Notes: a model not told the origin generated them from the letters alone. A stretch of 17,315 bases of DNA from Fumia sp045121595 (GCA_045121595.1 JBGVGI010000046.1:1-17315), one strand, 5' to 3'; shown: positions 5,992 to 13,338, numbered from the stretch's first letter. Program-made: numbers and translations.

Positions 5992-8157
5992 ATGATACTC
6001 GAAAACAATGACTATTTTTTAAAAACTGATAAAAATTCCATAACTGAATTCTTTTATAAAAAAGATGATGTAAACTTAGTCGATAAAAATGGTAATTTCG
6101 CAACAGCTACGTTTACTTATCACACTGAAGATATCAAAAAACTTCCACACGAGGATTTTACTCCTTATTCAGAACATACTTCTGCGTACAATATCGCAGA
6201 AATCACGGATGACAGCGTTATTTTCACCGATACCGAAAACAAAATAAAGCTACGTTTAAGTCTTACCGAAGACGGGCTTGACCTTACCGCTACTACGAAT
6301 AACGATAATATTTCCTGCTTCGGAATAAATTTAGATCTTAATTTCATAAGCAAACGAGGTTATGATTTTAAGAATCAGATTATGCCGACCTCCCCCTACA
6401 CTTCCGATAATGGTGAATTTACATATTGCATTATGACAAGACCCGACGGCAAATTCATAACCGCAACTGCAAAATCAGTTTGCGATGGTTGGAAGATAAA
6501 GTACTCCCCTTTCTCTCTCGGCCACTTTTTAGTAAACTTTCAGTTTCTTGCAAGTTTTGACAAGGTATATAACGGCAGTAACAGAAAGGAAGTTTCCGTT
6601 AACGTTCAGTTTGCAGACAATATAGAGAAAGCGTTCTGCCAGATTCAAAAAAATTACGGTATGCCGATGTGCATAAACGTATTAAACGGCGGATTTGACA
6701 AAAAAGCCGTCATCAAAACTCTGGGTGACGCCGATTTTCTCAAAATTAAAAAACCAAGTGGTGAAACTGTAATTTCTGACGTTACCGATGTAATTCCTCT
6801 TGATGAATACGGGCTTTTCACAGTTATCCCCGTAAAAGACAACAAAGAAGGTTTAAGCACAACTCTCTGGAACGGAGAAAACTTCAAAGAAACCTTCAAA
6901 AAAAGTTGTGACAGTATTAAAACACCCTACCATCCCGACAGAAACCTCTGTGAAGGCGGATGCTTTTTGTGGGAAATTCTTATTAACGGCGATGAAAAAT
7001 TCAATTCACTGATAAAAGAAGAACTCGGTATAATTATGGGCAAAGGCGAATACGTTCCGAGAAGAACCATCGTCCCACACAAAACTAAAAAGTACGCTCC
7101 GTATCACATCTGCGAATCGGGTCGTATTCAGGAGCAGTTCTTCGGCGTTTCAATACTTTTAGAAGCCTACAAGCTTTATAATGACAATGAAATACTTGAA
7201 TTTGCAATAAATACTCTTAACGAGATTTCTGACAATTTCACAAAAGACGGTATGGTATTTGACGGTGGAGGGGTCGATTATTCAACCGTTTGCGCTCCGA
7301 TGATACCCATCGTCGATATGACAAACACTCTTAAAGCTTTAAATGACAGTCGCGCAGAGCTTTTTGAAACGATGGCAAAAAACCTTGCAAAACACATATA
7401 TAACCGTGGCCTTTCCTTCCCCACCGAAGGCGAAATCACCGACTTTTCCGACAAGCCCTTCAGTGGAATTGAATACGAGGACGGCTCGATTTCCTGCACT
7501 GCATTATCGCTTTTGTATTACTGTATGCATCTTGATAATAACAAAGACTATCTTAATTTTGCAAAAGAAGTTCTCGATATGCATGATGCCTGGAAAATAT
7601 ACACCCCCGATGCCCGTATGAACGGCTCCAGCTTCCGCTGGTGGGAAACTCTCTGGGAAGGCGACGGTCAGGGTCCTGCTATCTGTGCAGGTCACGCCTG
7701 GACTATATGGCGCGCCGAAGCTCAGTTTATGCGTGGTATTCTCTTAAAAGACGACAAAGCACTGCTTGACTCCTGGAACGCATTTGTAACCAACTTCTCA
7801 AAAACTCAGAAAGACGGTACGATGTATTCATGCTACGAGCCCGACTATATGCGAGGTGGCGGTGACGTACTCATCCAGAAAACTCTTACACAACTCACCG
7901 AAGATGAAATCGGCATAAATTACGAGGTGGGACATTCCTTCCCGAAACACGTCGACAACTCTCTTTCAAGATACGCCTGGGTAAGAGCTGCAGAAACGTG
8001 GTATAAAACTGCCGCAGTTCTTTATGTTGACGGCAAAACGATTGCTATTAACATAAAGGAAAATAACGGCGTATGGGAAACTCCCGACCATATTGAAACC
8101 GTTTATATGGGCAAAGAAATAACCCTCAAGAATAAAAATTTAAAAGTTTTAAGGTGA
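5992..8157 (+). CDS. Unrecognised 721-aa protein, possible (alpha/alpha)-toroid carbohydrate-active enzyme
   Basis: I do not recognise the family. Residues 1-about 320 look beta-rich (alternating hydrophobic strands). Residues about 365-680 look like repeated helical pairs with aromatic, acidic loops, the pattern of an (alpha/alpha) toroid. The most striking motif is at 546-570: SSFRWWETLWEGDGQG, then CAGHAW. Others are CESGRIQEQFFG (374-385), FDGGGVDYS (423-431) and CYEPDYMRGGGD (614-625). Beta-sandwich plus helical-toroid order occurs in several glycoside hydrolase, phosphorylase and polysaccharide lyase families, so a glycan role is inferred, not shown. No signal peptide is seen, so it is cytoplasmic. 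The ATG at 5992 follows AAGGAAGGTGAG; an ATG 5 nt earlier is out of frame. First gene of an operon with a deacetylase, transporter and acetyl esterase. Confidence 0.6.
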   Translation: MILENNDYFLKTDKNSITEFFYKKDDVNLVDKNGNFATATFTYHTEDIKKLPHEDFTPYSEHTSAYNIAEITDDSVIFTDTENKIKLRLSLTEDGLDLTATTNNDNISCFGINLDLNFISKRGYDFKNQIMPTSPYTSDNGEFTYCIMTRPDGKFITATAKSVCDGWKIKYSPFSLGHFLVNFQFLASFDKVYNGSNRKEVSVNVQFADNIEKAFCQIQKNYGMPMCINVLNGGFDKKAVIKTLGDADFLKIKKPSGETVISDVTDVIPLDEYGLFTVIPVKDNKEGLSTTLWNGENFKETFKKSCDSIKTPYHPDRNLCEGGCFLWEILINGDEKFNSLIKEELGIIMGKGEYVPRRTIVPHKTKKYAPYHICESGRIQEQFFGVSILLEAYKLYNDNEILEFAINTLNEISDNFTKDGMVFDGGGVDYSTVCAPMIPIVDMTNTLKALNDSRAELFETMAKNLAKHIYNRGLSFPTEGEITDFSDKPFSGIEYEDGSISCTALSLLYYCMHLDNNKDYLNFAKEVLDMHDAWKIYTPDARMNGSSFRWWETLWEGDGQGPAICAGHAWTIWRAEAQFMRGILLKDDKALLDSWNAFVTNFSKTQKDGTMYSCYEPDYMRGGGDVLIQKTLTQLTEDEIGINYEVGHSFPKHVDNSLSRYAWVRAAETWYKTAAVLYVDGKTIAINIKENNGVWETPDHIETVYMGKEITLKNKNLKVLR

Positions 8158-8161
8158 TTTT

Positions 8162-8896
8162 ATGAAAATTGTAAAACCCACAGCAGTCATCTCTATTGAC
8201 GACGGAAATTTTGAAGATTTCAGAGTTTATGAAGAAGTCCTCAAAAAATATAACGTCCCCGCTACCTTCAATATAGTTTCGGGACGTCTTGACAACGAAG
8301 GCTCTCTTACCACGGAAAATCTCAAAACTATGTTCAACGACCCGCTTATCGAGATTGCCGCCCACGGATACAGCCACAAAAACGATGATAACGATATCAC
8401 AAAAGATATCGACACACTTTCTGAAAACCTCGAAGCAGACTTAAGACCCATCGGATTTGCTTCCCCGGGAAGCGGAATGAAAAACGATTTTATCGCCGAA
8501 AACAAAGAGCATCTTAAAGCTCTGGGACTTTCATACGTTCGCACTTCCAACAACCCCTACCCCACAGAAAGACACCTTGAAATCGCAAAAAGCCTGAACG
8601 CTCCCGAATACGTTGTGAACAACGTTCAGCAGCTTATATATGAAACCGATTATTGTGTAAACTCTACCGTAGTTTTGCACGATACCGACGTTGAAGACCT
8701 CAAAAAGCTTGTTGACCTCACGATAAAAGAAAATGCATGTATGGTATTTATGTTCCATCATACCAAAAAATCAGACGAAAAAGACTATGATAACTTATGG
8801 AACTATGATTTCTATAAATTTAAAGAGTTCGTTGAGTATTTAAGTAAAAACAATATCGAAGTCAAGAAAACTTGTGACGTATTTACAGGGGAATAA
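8162..8896 (+). CDS. NodB-homology polysaccharide deacetylase-like protein
   Basis: 244 aa, no signal peptide. The NodB (CE4) layout is visible: SIDDG (11-15) for the TFDDG motif with both aspartates, HGYSH (68-72) for the metal-binding HxxxH motif, FASPGSG (99-105) in place of the RxPY box, and FMFHH (196-200) as the C-terminal motif. Family members hydrolyse N- or O-acetyl groups from sugars with a divalent metal. The missing canonical Arg and Pro-Tyr and the cytoplasmic location suggest a small imported substrate, not cell-wall polymer. The ATG lies 4 nt after the upstream stop, with AAGGTGA overlapping that stop, so translation is coupled. A drastically shortened paralogue lies at 11131-11334. 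Confidence 0.85.
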   Translation: MKIVKPTAVISIDDGNFEDFRVYEEVLKKYNVPATFNIVSGRLDNEGSLTTENLKTMFNDPLIEIAAHGYSHKNDDNDITKDIDTLSENLEADLRPIGFASPGSGMKNDFIAENKEHLKALGLSYVRTSNNPYPTERHLEIAKSLNAPEYVVNNVQQLIYETDYCVNSTVVLHDTDVEDLKKLVDLTIKENACMVFMFHHTKKSDEKDYDNLWNYDFYKFKEFVEYLSKNNIEVKKTCDVFTGE

Positions 8897-8899
8897 ACT

Positions 8900-10078
8900 A
8901 TGAATACTAAAAAGCAACGTCTTATTTTTACAATTCTTTATCTTGCCTATACCTCAATTTATATAGCAAGAATTAACCTTTCTATGGCAGGCCCCGAGCT
9001 TATAAACTTAAATCTTATCGACACAGTTCAGCTTGGTGCTCTGGGAAGTGTTTTCTCGACTCTTTATTCCTTTGGCAGACTTATAAACGGCGGTATCAGT
9101 GACCGAACACCCCCGTACATTATGCTTACAACCGGTCTTGCAGTGTCAGGTATAAGTAACCTGCTTATCGGGTTCTTCCCGCCTTTTATCGGAATTTTTA
9201 TTCTGTGGACCGCAAACGCCTACGCACAGTCAATGCTCTGGAGCTCCGTTTTATGCGTGGTTTCAAGCATATACGAAAAGGAAGTTGCCAAAAAGAAAAC
9301 CTCTCTTATGGTAACCTCGGTTGCAACGGGTAACATCCTTGCAATCATTGTCAGTACCTTCCTAATCGAAAAGCTTGGCGTAGCGTATGCTTTCATCATC
9401 CCCGGTCTTATTACCCTGATACTCGGCGCTTTGGTACTGCTTTCCACAAAGAAAGTAACGCCTCCACCCGTCGAAGATAAAAAACATCTTTCAATGGTGT
9501 CACTTTTAAAAAACAAGGAAATCCGACTTATGCTTGTACCCGCCCTCTTTCACGGGGTTATGAAAGAAAATATAAGCCTCTGGATGGCGGTTTACGTTGT
9601 AGACACCTTCTTTGTAGACTTAAGCAAGTCATCTTACTACATTCTTCTCATCCCCGTAATCGGACTTATCGGAAGAACGGTTTATCCGCTTTTCTACAAA
9701 CTTTGCAAAAATAGTGGAAACTCGGTTTCCCTCGTTGGATTTTTATTCTGCGTTATCGCATCAGTTGCACTCTTCTTTAACAGTATCGGAATGGTGGCGT
9801 CGGTATTGGCGCTCAGCGTTATCTACGCATCGGTTTCTGTTATCAACACTTCTATTCTCTCAATTTACCCCATGCATTTTATCAAAACGGGTAACGTTGC
9901 ATCGGTAAGTGGTGTTATGGATTTCGCAACCTACTTAGGTGGCGGTATCGCAAGTGCAATCTACGGCGTTGTTATCAAAAACTTCGGATATTTCCCGATG
10001 TTTGCTTCATGGGTAGTTATCTCTTTGATTTCTATTTTGTTCATTTTAAAAATTAAAAAATCAAGAAAAGCAAATTAA
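8900..10078 (+). CDS. MFS transporter, organophosphate/anion-like
   Basis: 392 aa with about 12 hydrophobic segments and two six-helix halves split by the charged loop near 190-200 (STKKVTPPPVEDKK). The start of helix 1 (AYTSIYIARINLSMAGP) and the loop after helix 2 (GRLINGGISDR) recall the GlpT/OPA and ACS-type branches of the major facilitator superfamily, which carry organic anions, sugar phosphates or uronates. The substrate is not determinable; the operon suggests an acetylated sugar or derivative. The start follows AGGGGAA three nt after the deacetylase stop. No intact sugar-binding protein or ABC system is nearby, so this is the only uptake route in the operon. Confidence 0.88.
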   Translation: MNTKKQRLIFTILYLAYTSIYIARINLSMAGPELINLNLIDTVQLGALGSVFSTLYSFGRLINGGISDRTPPYIMLTTGLAVSGISNLLIGFFPPFIGIFILWTANAYAQSMLWSSVLCVVSSIYEKEVAKKKTSLMVTSVATGNILAIIVSTFLIEKLGVAYAFIIPGLITLILGALVLLSTKKVTPPPVEDKKHLSMVSLLKNKEIRLMLVPALFHGVMKENISLWMAVYVVDTFFVDLSKSSYYILLIPVIGLIGRTVYPLFYKLCKNSGNSVSLVGFLFCVIASVALFFNSIGMVASVLALSVIYASVSVINTSILSIYPMHFIKTGNVASVSGVMDFATYLGGGIASAIYGVVIKNFGYFPMFASWVVISLISILFILKIKKSRKAN

Positions 10079-10099
10079 TTTCTATATGGAGGAATAATT

Positions 10100-11050
10100 A
10101 TGGCTGACTACAAACACCTTTTTGAATACCAGGGTTCATCTCCCTGTCCCCCGGATATTGACAAATACTGGGATGACGCTCTTGCCGAGATGAACAGTAC
10201 AGATCACAAAGCAGAATTTATAAAAAAGGAATTCCCTTCAAAAATTGTTGATATGTATGATCTTTATTACACAGGCACCAAAAACGCAAAAATCCATGCA
10301 AAAGTTGTAATCCCCAAAAATCGTGAAGAAAAAATGCCTGCCGTTTTGCTTTTCCACGGTTATGGTGACTCTGCACCCGACTGGAGTGACCTTTTGAGAT
10401 ACGCTTCCCAGAACTACGTTGTTGCTTTTATGGACGTAAGAGGTCAGGGCGGATTTTCCGAAGACGTCGGAGGTTATAAAAGCTCCACTCTTGAACGTCA
10501 TTTCTCAAGAGGTATTGACGGTGACAAACACGATCTTTTGATGAGAGATGTTTTCCTTGATACAGCATTACTTGCAAAAATTATAATGGGATTAGATTTT
10601 GTTGACGAAACCCGTGTGGCAACCTCGGGTGGTTCGCAGGGCGGTGCGTTAGCGGTTGTATGCGCTTGTCTCGTACCTGAAATCAAAAAATGTGCAATTC
10701 AGTTCCCTTACCTTTCCGACTATAAGAAAAATTACGAGCTCGGTGCCGCTTCAGGTGCTTTCCACAGTGCTTTTGCTCATTATTTCAGACACTACGACCC
10801 TCTCCACGAACGTGAAGATGAATTTTTTGAAAAATTGGGTTACATTGATATACAAAACATCGCAAAAAGAATGAAAGCAGACCTTTTAATGTTCACAGGT
10901 CTTCTTGACGTTTCAGTTCCTGCCATTTCTCAGTTTGCTATGTATAACAAAGTTACTTCAAATAAAAAAGCTTATATTTACCCCGACTACGGCCATGAAG
11001 GAATGGTCGGATGTATGGATATTATCTTCGAATTCCTGAGCGACTTATAA
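10100..11050 (+). CDS. CE7 acetyl esterase (acetyl xylan esterase/cephalosporin-C deacetylase family)
   Basis: 316 aa, the usual CE7 length of about 320. The alpha/beta-hydrolase family signatures are all present: RGQG (114-117), GGSQGG (177-182) with nucleophile Ser179, Asp270 in GLLD and His299 in YGHEG. CE7 enzymes are intracellular and remove O-acetyl groups from small acetylated sugars and xylo-oligosaccharides; lack of a signal peptide here fits. The start follows TGGAGGAAT, 21 nt after the transporter stop. With the NodB-like gene it gives the operon two unrelated deacetylating enzymes, which suggests a substrate carrying more than one kind of acetyl group, or acetylated and N-acetylated units together. 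Confidence 0.93.
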   Translation: MADYKHLFEYQGSSPCPPDIDKYWDDALAEMNSTDHKAEFIKKEFPSKIVDMYDLYYTGTKNAKIHAKVVIPKNREEKMPAVLLFHGYGDSAPDWSDLLRYASQNYVVAFMDVRGQGGFSEDVGGYKSSTLERHFSRGIDGDKHDLLMRDVFLDTALLAKIIMGLDFVDETRVATSGGSQGGALAVVCACLVPEIKKCAIQFPYLSDYKKNYELGAASGAFHSAFAHYFRHYDPLHEREDEFFEKLGYIDIQNIAKRMKADLLMFTGLLDVSVPAISQFAMYNKVTSNKKAYIYPDYGHEGMVGCMDIIFEFLSDL

Positions 11051-11064
11051 CGATAATCGACTTT

Positions 11065-11097
11065 GCACAATTTTTAATATTAAATGAAAAATTGTGC
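11065..11097 (+). other. Perfect 11-bp AT-rich hairpin after the esterase gene
   Basis: GCACAATTTTT pairs with AAAAATTGTGC around an 11-nt loop. No T run follows, so it is not a convincing terminator. It could protect the 3' end of the upstream mRNA or mark a deletion or insertion edge before the shortened deacetylase. Confidence 0.6.
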
Positions 11098-11130
11098 TTC
11101 ATTATCATTGCAATGAATACAGGTGATCTT

Positions 11131-11334
11131 ATGAAAATCGATAAACCAATTGCCGTTATTTCAATTGACGACGGAAATGTTGATGATTTCAGGGCATATC
11201 AGTTACTCAAAGAAAACGGATACGAAGAATTGTGGAATTATGATTTTTATAAATTCAAGGAATTTGTGGAATACTTAAGCAAAAGTGACGTCGAAGTTAT
11301 TACAACAAAGGATGCATTTGCTGACTACCGTTAA
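11131..11334 (+). pseudogene. Internally deleted NodB-like deacetylase paralogue (67 aa)
   Basis: The 67-aa reading frame is made of the two ends of a deacetylase like the one at 8162-8896. Residues 1-23 match its N-terminus including SIDDGN (18 of 23 identical by eye). Residues 31-67 match its last 36 residues, including an identical LWNYDFYKFKEFVEYLSK stretch. About 178 residues are absent, with the HxxxH motif and most of the fold, yet the frame is intact and AGGTGAT precedes the ATG. Many silent differences in the C-terminal part show that the two copies diverged before or apart from the deletion. It cannot be an active deacetylase. It is either a deletion remnant or, less likely, a retained small protein. 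Confidence 0.8.
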
Positions 11335-11350
11335 CGGTAGTCAGTTTTTT
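11321..11350 (+). terminator. Operon terminator with stop codon in its loop
   Basis: CTGACTACCG pairs perfectly with CGGTAGTCAG around TTAA, then six T. The last codons of the shortened deacetylase form the 5' arm and its TAA (11332-11334) is in the loop. Confidence 0.95.
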
Positions 11351-11351
11351 C

Positions 11352-11380
11352 TTGCAAATTTTCAGCTGATGTGGTATACT
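11352..11380 (+). promoter_or_regulatory. Strong promoter of a structured RNA
   Basis: TTGCAA (11352-11357), 17 bp, TATACT (11375-11380) with an extended -10 TG at 11372-11373. The predicted start is about 11387. Confidence 0.82.
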
Positions 11381-11386
11381 GTAGTT

Positions 11387-11549
11387 GCTACACAATTAAA
11401 CAATCACTTTAACCCCATGTGTGTATTTTTACCTTTTGGTAAAAATGCATGCTCCTTTTTCACATACTTGCGGGTTAGTGATAATTGTGTAGCAACAATT
11501 GGAGTTATGCATTTTTCGAGTGCGATAACTTCGGTTGTCGCACTTTTTT
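11387..11549 (+). ncRNA. Structured RNA, stand-alone or attenuator leader, family not recognised
   Basis: Begins at the predicted start of a strong promoter and ends at a terminator, giving about 163 nt. It folds as one long broken hairpin. GTTGCTACACAATTA (11384-11398) pairs perfectly with 11482-11496; the part from 11387 on lies in the transcript. TCACT and AACCC (11404-11415) pair with 11472-11481, with two bulged T. ATGTG (11417) pairs with CACAT (11461). The tip ATTTTTACC (11425-11433) pairs with 11438-11446. The rod-like form with paired ends recalls 6S RNA in outline only. I see no T-box, aptamer or SRP motif. It could be an independent RNA or a leader controlling the small acidic protein at 11570. 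Confidence 0.6.
11520..11549 (+). terminator. Terminator between the structured RNA and the small acidic gene
   Basis: GTGCGATAAC pairs with GTTGTCGCAC (one T-G wobble) around TTCG, then TTTTTT. It lies 20 nt before the start codon of the next gene, so expression of that gene needs read-through or another promoter, and none is evident. Confidence 0.92.
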
Positions 11550-11569
11550 ATTTTAAAGGAGTTTTCAAT

Positions 11570-11716
11570 ATGCCAGATTACAAAGCTTTATACTACAATT
11601 TGTTCAACGCAGTAACCGACACAATCGAAGCATTAAAGAAAGCACAACAGGATGCAGAAGAACTTTACCTTGAACAAGATGACGACGATGAAACCGAAGA
11701 AGAAAAAGATGGGTGA
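11570..11716 (+). CDS. Small acidic hypothetical protein (48 aa)
   Basis: A 48-aa frame with AAAGGAG at 11555-11561, 8 nt before the ATG. Residues 1-34 (PDYKALYYNLFNAVTDTIEA, then LKKAQQDAEELY) should form one amphipathic helix; residues 35-48 are a D/E tail. Similar tiny proteins are frequent in clostridial genomes, by recollection, and have no known function. There is no membrane segment or metal motif. Its stop codon lies inside the following terminator stem. The longer in-frame extension upstream runs through the structured RNA and terminator and has no ribosome site. Confidence 0.75.
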   Translation: MPDYKALYYNLFNAVTDTIEALKKAQQDAEELYLEQDDDDETEEEKDG

Positions 11717-11737
11717 ACTGATTCACCCATCTTTTTT
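11703..11737. terminator. Bidirectional terminator between convergent genes
   Basis: AAAAAGATGGGTGAA pairs perfectly with TTCACCCATCTTTTT, T-tailed on both strands. It ends the small acidic gene (plus) and the lipoprotein gene (minus), overlapping the former's stop. Confidence 0.94.
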
Positions 11738-12440
11738 ATTCCATATTCTCAAGTACCGCTGCTGAAAGCCCCGAATACAGGATGTATGATGCCTCATCGG
11801 GGTTGCCGTAATAAACTTCCATAACGGAAAGCGGTTTATCGTTTATCGAAATACCGCCATCGGAAGGAACCGAAGCAAGTTTTTCGGTAAGCTTTTCTCC
11901 TACTGCATTTGCAGTGTTTTTGGAAGACCATTTTTTCACTGAGAAACCGCCGTCTGTGTATTCTTCAAAAACAGTATTGAACATCAGGCGTTTTTCGATT
12001 TCTTCGGTAGCCATTTCGATATCAAGCTTATAATCGGAAGGCTCCCACTGAACGCTGTTCGCGGCATAGTTATCGGGGAAATCCTCAACAAAATTAACCT
12101 TTACGGCATAAAGTCCGATATGAGTGGGAATGTCAAACAACTTATTCGCAAACAAAAGCTCAACCTCAACGGGAGTGCCGTACATCGAGGCATATTTTGT
12201 TATTTTATAAGAAAAGGTACCGTCGGGATAACCTTTTTCTGCGTTAACTCTGTCAGGCTGTCTTGCGACCTGTTTTTTAGAAAGACCTAAATCTTCAAAA
12301 ACTTCCTCGGGGTCATCGCCAAACTGAGCATCATAAAACGTATCGTATTCATATATGTCACGGATTTCATCAGCAGGCATACATGAACAAACTGATAAAA
12401 CCATAATCGTTGCAAGTAAAACAGACAATATCTTTTTCAT
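11736..12440 (-). CDS. Predicted lipoprotein, unknown function (234 aa)
   Basis: The N-terminus MKKILSVLLATIMVLSVCSC is a lipoprotein signal with a VCSC lipobox, predicting lipidation at Cys20 and anchoring on the outer face of the membrane. The mature part (about 214 aa) is mixed alpha/beta with an acidic start (EIRDIYEYDTFYDAQFGDD) and no motif I recognise. The AAAGG ribosome site and ATG are clear. Its promoter overlaps the end of degV and there is no terminator between, so it can also be read through from degV. It ends in the bidirectional terminator. Confidence 0.8.
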   Translation of the reverse strand: MKKILSVLLATIMVLSVCSCMPADEIRDIYEYDTFYDAQFGDDPEEVFEDLGLSKKQVARQPDRVNAEKGYPDGTFSYKITKYASMYGTPVEVELLFANKLFDIPTHIGLYAVKVNFVEDFPDNYAANSVQWEPSDYKLDIEMATEEIEKRLMFNTVFEEYTDGGFSVKKWSSKNTANAVGEKLTEKLASVPSDGGISINDKPLSVMEVYYGNPDEASYILYSGLSAAVLENME

Positions 12441-12474
12441 AGTAAAATAACCTTTCTTTAATTTCTACTATTAT

Positions 12475-12503
12475 ATTGTACTAAAAAACTTGCAATTTGT
12501 CAA
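12475..12503 (-). promoter_or_regulatory. Promoter of the lipoprotein gene
   Basis: Minus-strand TTGACA (12498-12503), 17 bp, TACAAT (12475-12480). It lies between the degV stop and the lipoprotein start. Confidence 0.82.
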
Positions 12504-12507
12504 AGCT

Positions 12508-13338
12508 TTATTCTTTTTCAAAGCCCAGAAGAATACCGCCCTCTTCAGCATAGAAACTGCAAAGGCCCCTGCAGGGATATATTTCAATATCGGCACCTGA
12601 AAACTCATCTCTTATAATCAATTCAAGTTCTTTTGCGCCATTTTCATTGTTACAATGAGCAAGTCGCACCTTGCCACCGTTATATCCAAGACTTTTCATA
12701 GTTTCAAACAAAGCGGTAAGTCCGTTTTTCTCGCCTCTGTTTTTGGAAAGTTGTTCAAGTTCTCCGACGTCACTTGCCCTGCCAACGATTCTGATACCTA
12801 AAACGCCAACTGCCTTTGCTATAATTTTACTGACCCTGCCGTTGTTTGCAAGGTTTTTAAGTGACCTTAGCATGAAAAGAAGACCCGTTTTATTAAGATA
12901 TAATTTTATTTTCTTGCAAATGTCCGAAAAACTTTCACCATTTAAAATGTATTCTTCAAGTTTTTCGGCTATAAGCTTCATTTCAGGTCCTGTAGAAAGA
13001 GAGTCAATAACGAACACCTTTCTGTCGGGATATTTTTCTTCATACTCCCTTTTTGCAATTACAGCCGAGTTATAGCATCCAGAAAGACCACTTGTAATCG
13101 TGATGCAAAAGATTTCTTCTGCATCACCGAACGCTTCAAGCCAGTCTCCCACACTCGGACAGGCGGTGCTTGATTTTCCGTTTAATTTCGATAAATCCGA
13201 AACCATTCCCGAAACGTCCAAATCTTTATCGTCGATATATTCTTTTTCCTCTGTGATAATCTTAAGCGGTACCGAACAAAATTCAGTATTATTTAGCTTC
13301 TGCATATCGGCAGAAGAGTCTGCAACAATCTTAATCAT
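12508..13338 (-). CDS. DegV family fatty-acid-binding protein
   Basis: 276 aa, cytoplasmic, the usual DegV length. The N-terminus IKIVADSSAD, the SSTACPS box (56-62, normally TSQPS or TSAPS) and SGLSGCYNSA (83-92) form the fatty-acid head-group pocket in known structures. In Firmicutes such as staphylococci the related FakB proteins present fatty acids to the kinase FakA; no FakA is visible here, so the partner is inferred to be elsewhere. The AAGGAG site and ATG are clear. Transcribed from its own consensus promoter, divergent from the DUF1836 gene, and probably read through into the lipoprotein. Confidence 0.92.
   Translation of the reverse strand: MIKIVADSSADMQKLNNTEFCSVPLKIITEEKEYIDDKDLDVSGMVSDLSKLNGKSSTACPSVGDWLEAFGDAEEIFCITITSGLSGCYNSAVIAKREYEEKYPDRKVFVIDSLSTGPEMKLIAEKLEEYILNGESFSDICKKIKLYLNKTGLLFMLRSLKNLANNGRVSKIIAKAVGVLGIRIVGRASDVGELEQLSKNRGEKNGLTALFETMKSLGYNGGKVRLAHCNNENGAKELELIIRDEFSGADIEIYPCRGLCSFYAEEGGILLGFEKE

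Noticed and set aside
5992..8157. Naming the 721-aa protein as a specific glycoside hydrolase or lyase family
   Set aside because: No diagnostic family motif could be matched by eye; only fold-level resemblance is claimed.
11011..11130. Longer start for the shortened deacetylase
   Set aside because: It overlaps the esterase end and an 11-bp hairpin; AGGTGAT and homology both point to ATG 11131.
11387..11549. T-box, SRP RNA or tmRNA
   Set aside because: No T-box consensus, no SRP Alu or GNRA helix-8 motif and no tRNA-like ends are present; 6S-like shape alone is not enough to name it.
11285..11569. N-terminal extension of the 48-aa acidic protein
   Set aside because: The frame is open by chance through a terminator, promoter and structured RNA; the ribosome site and helix start at 11570.
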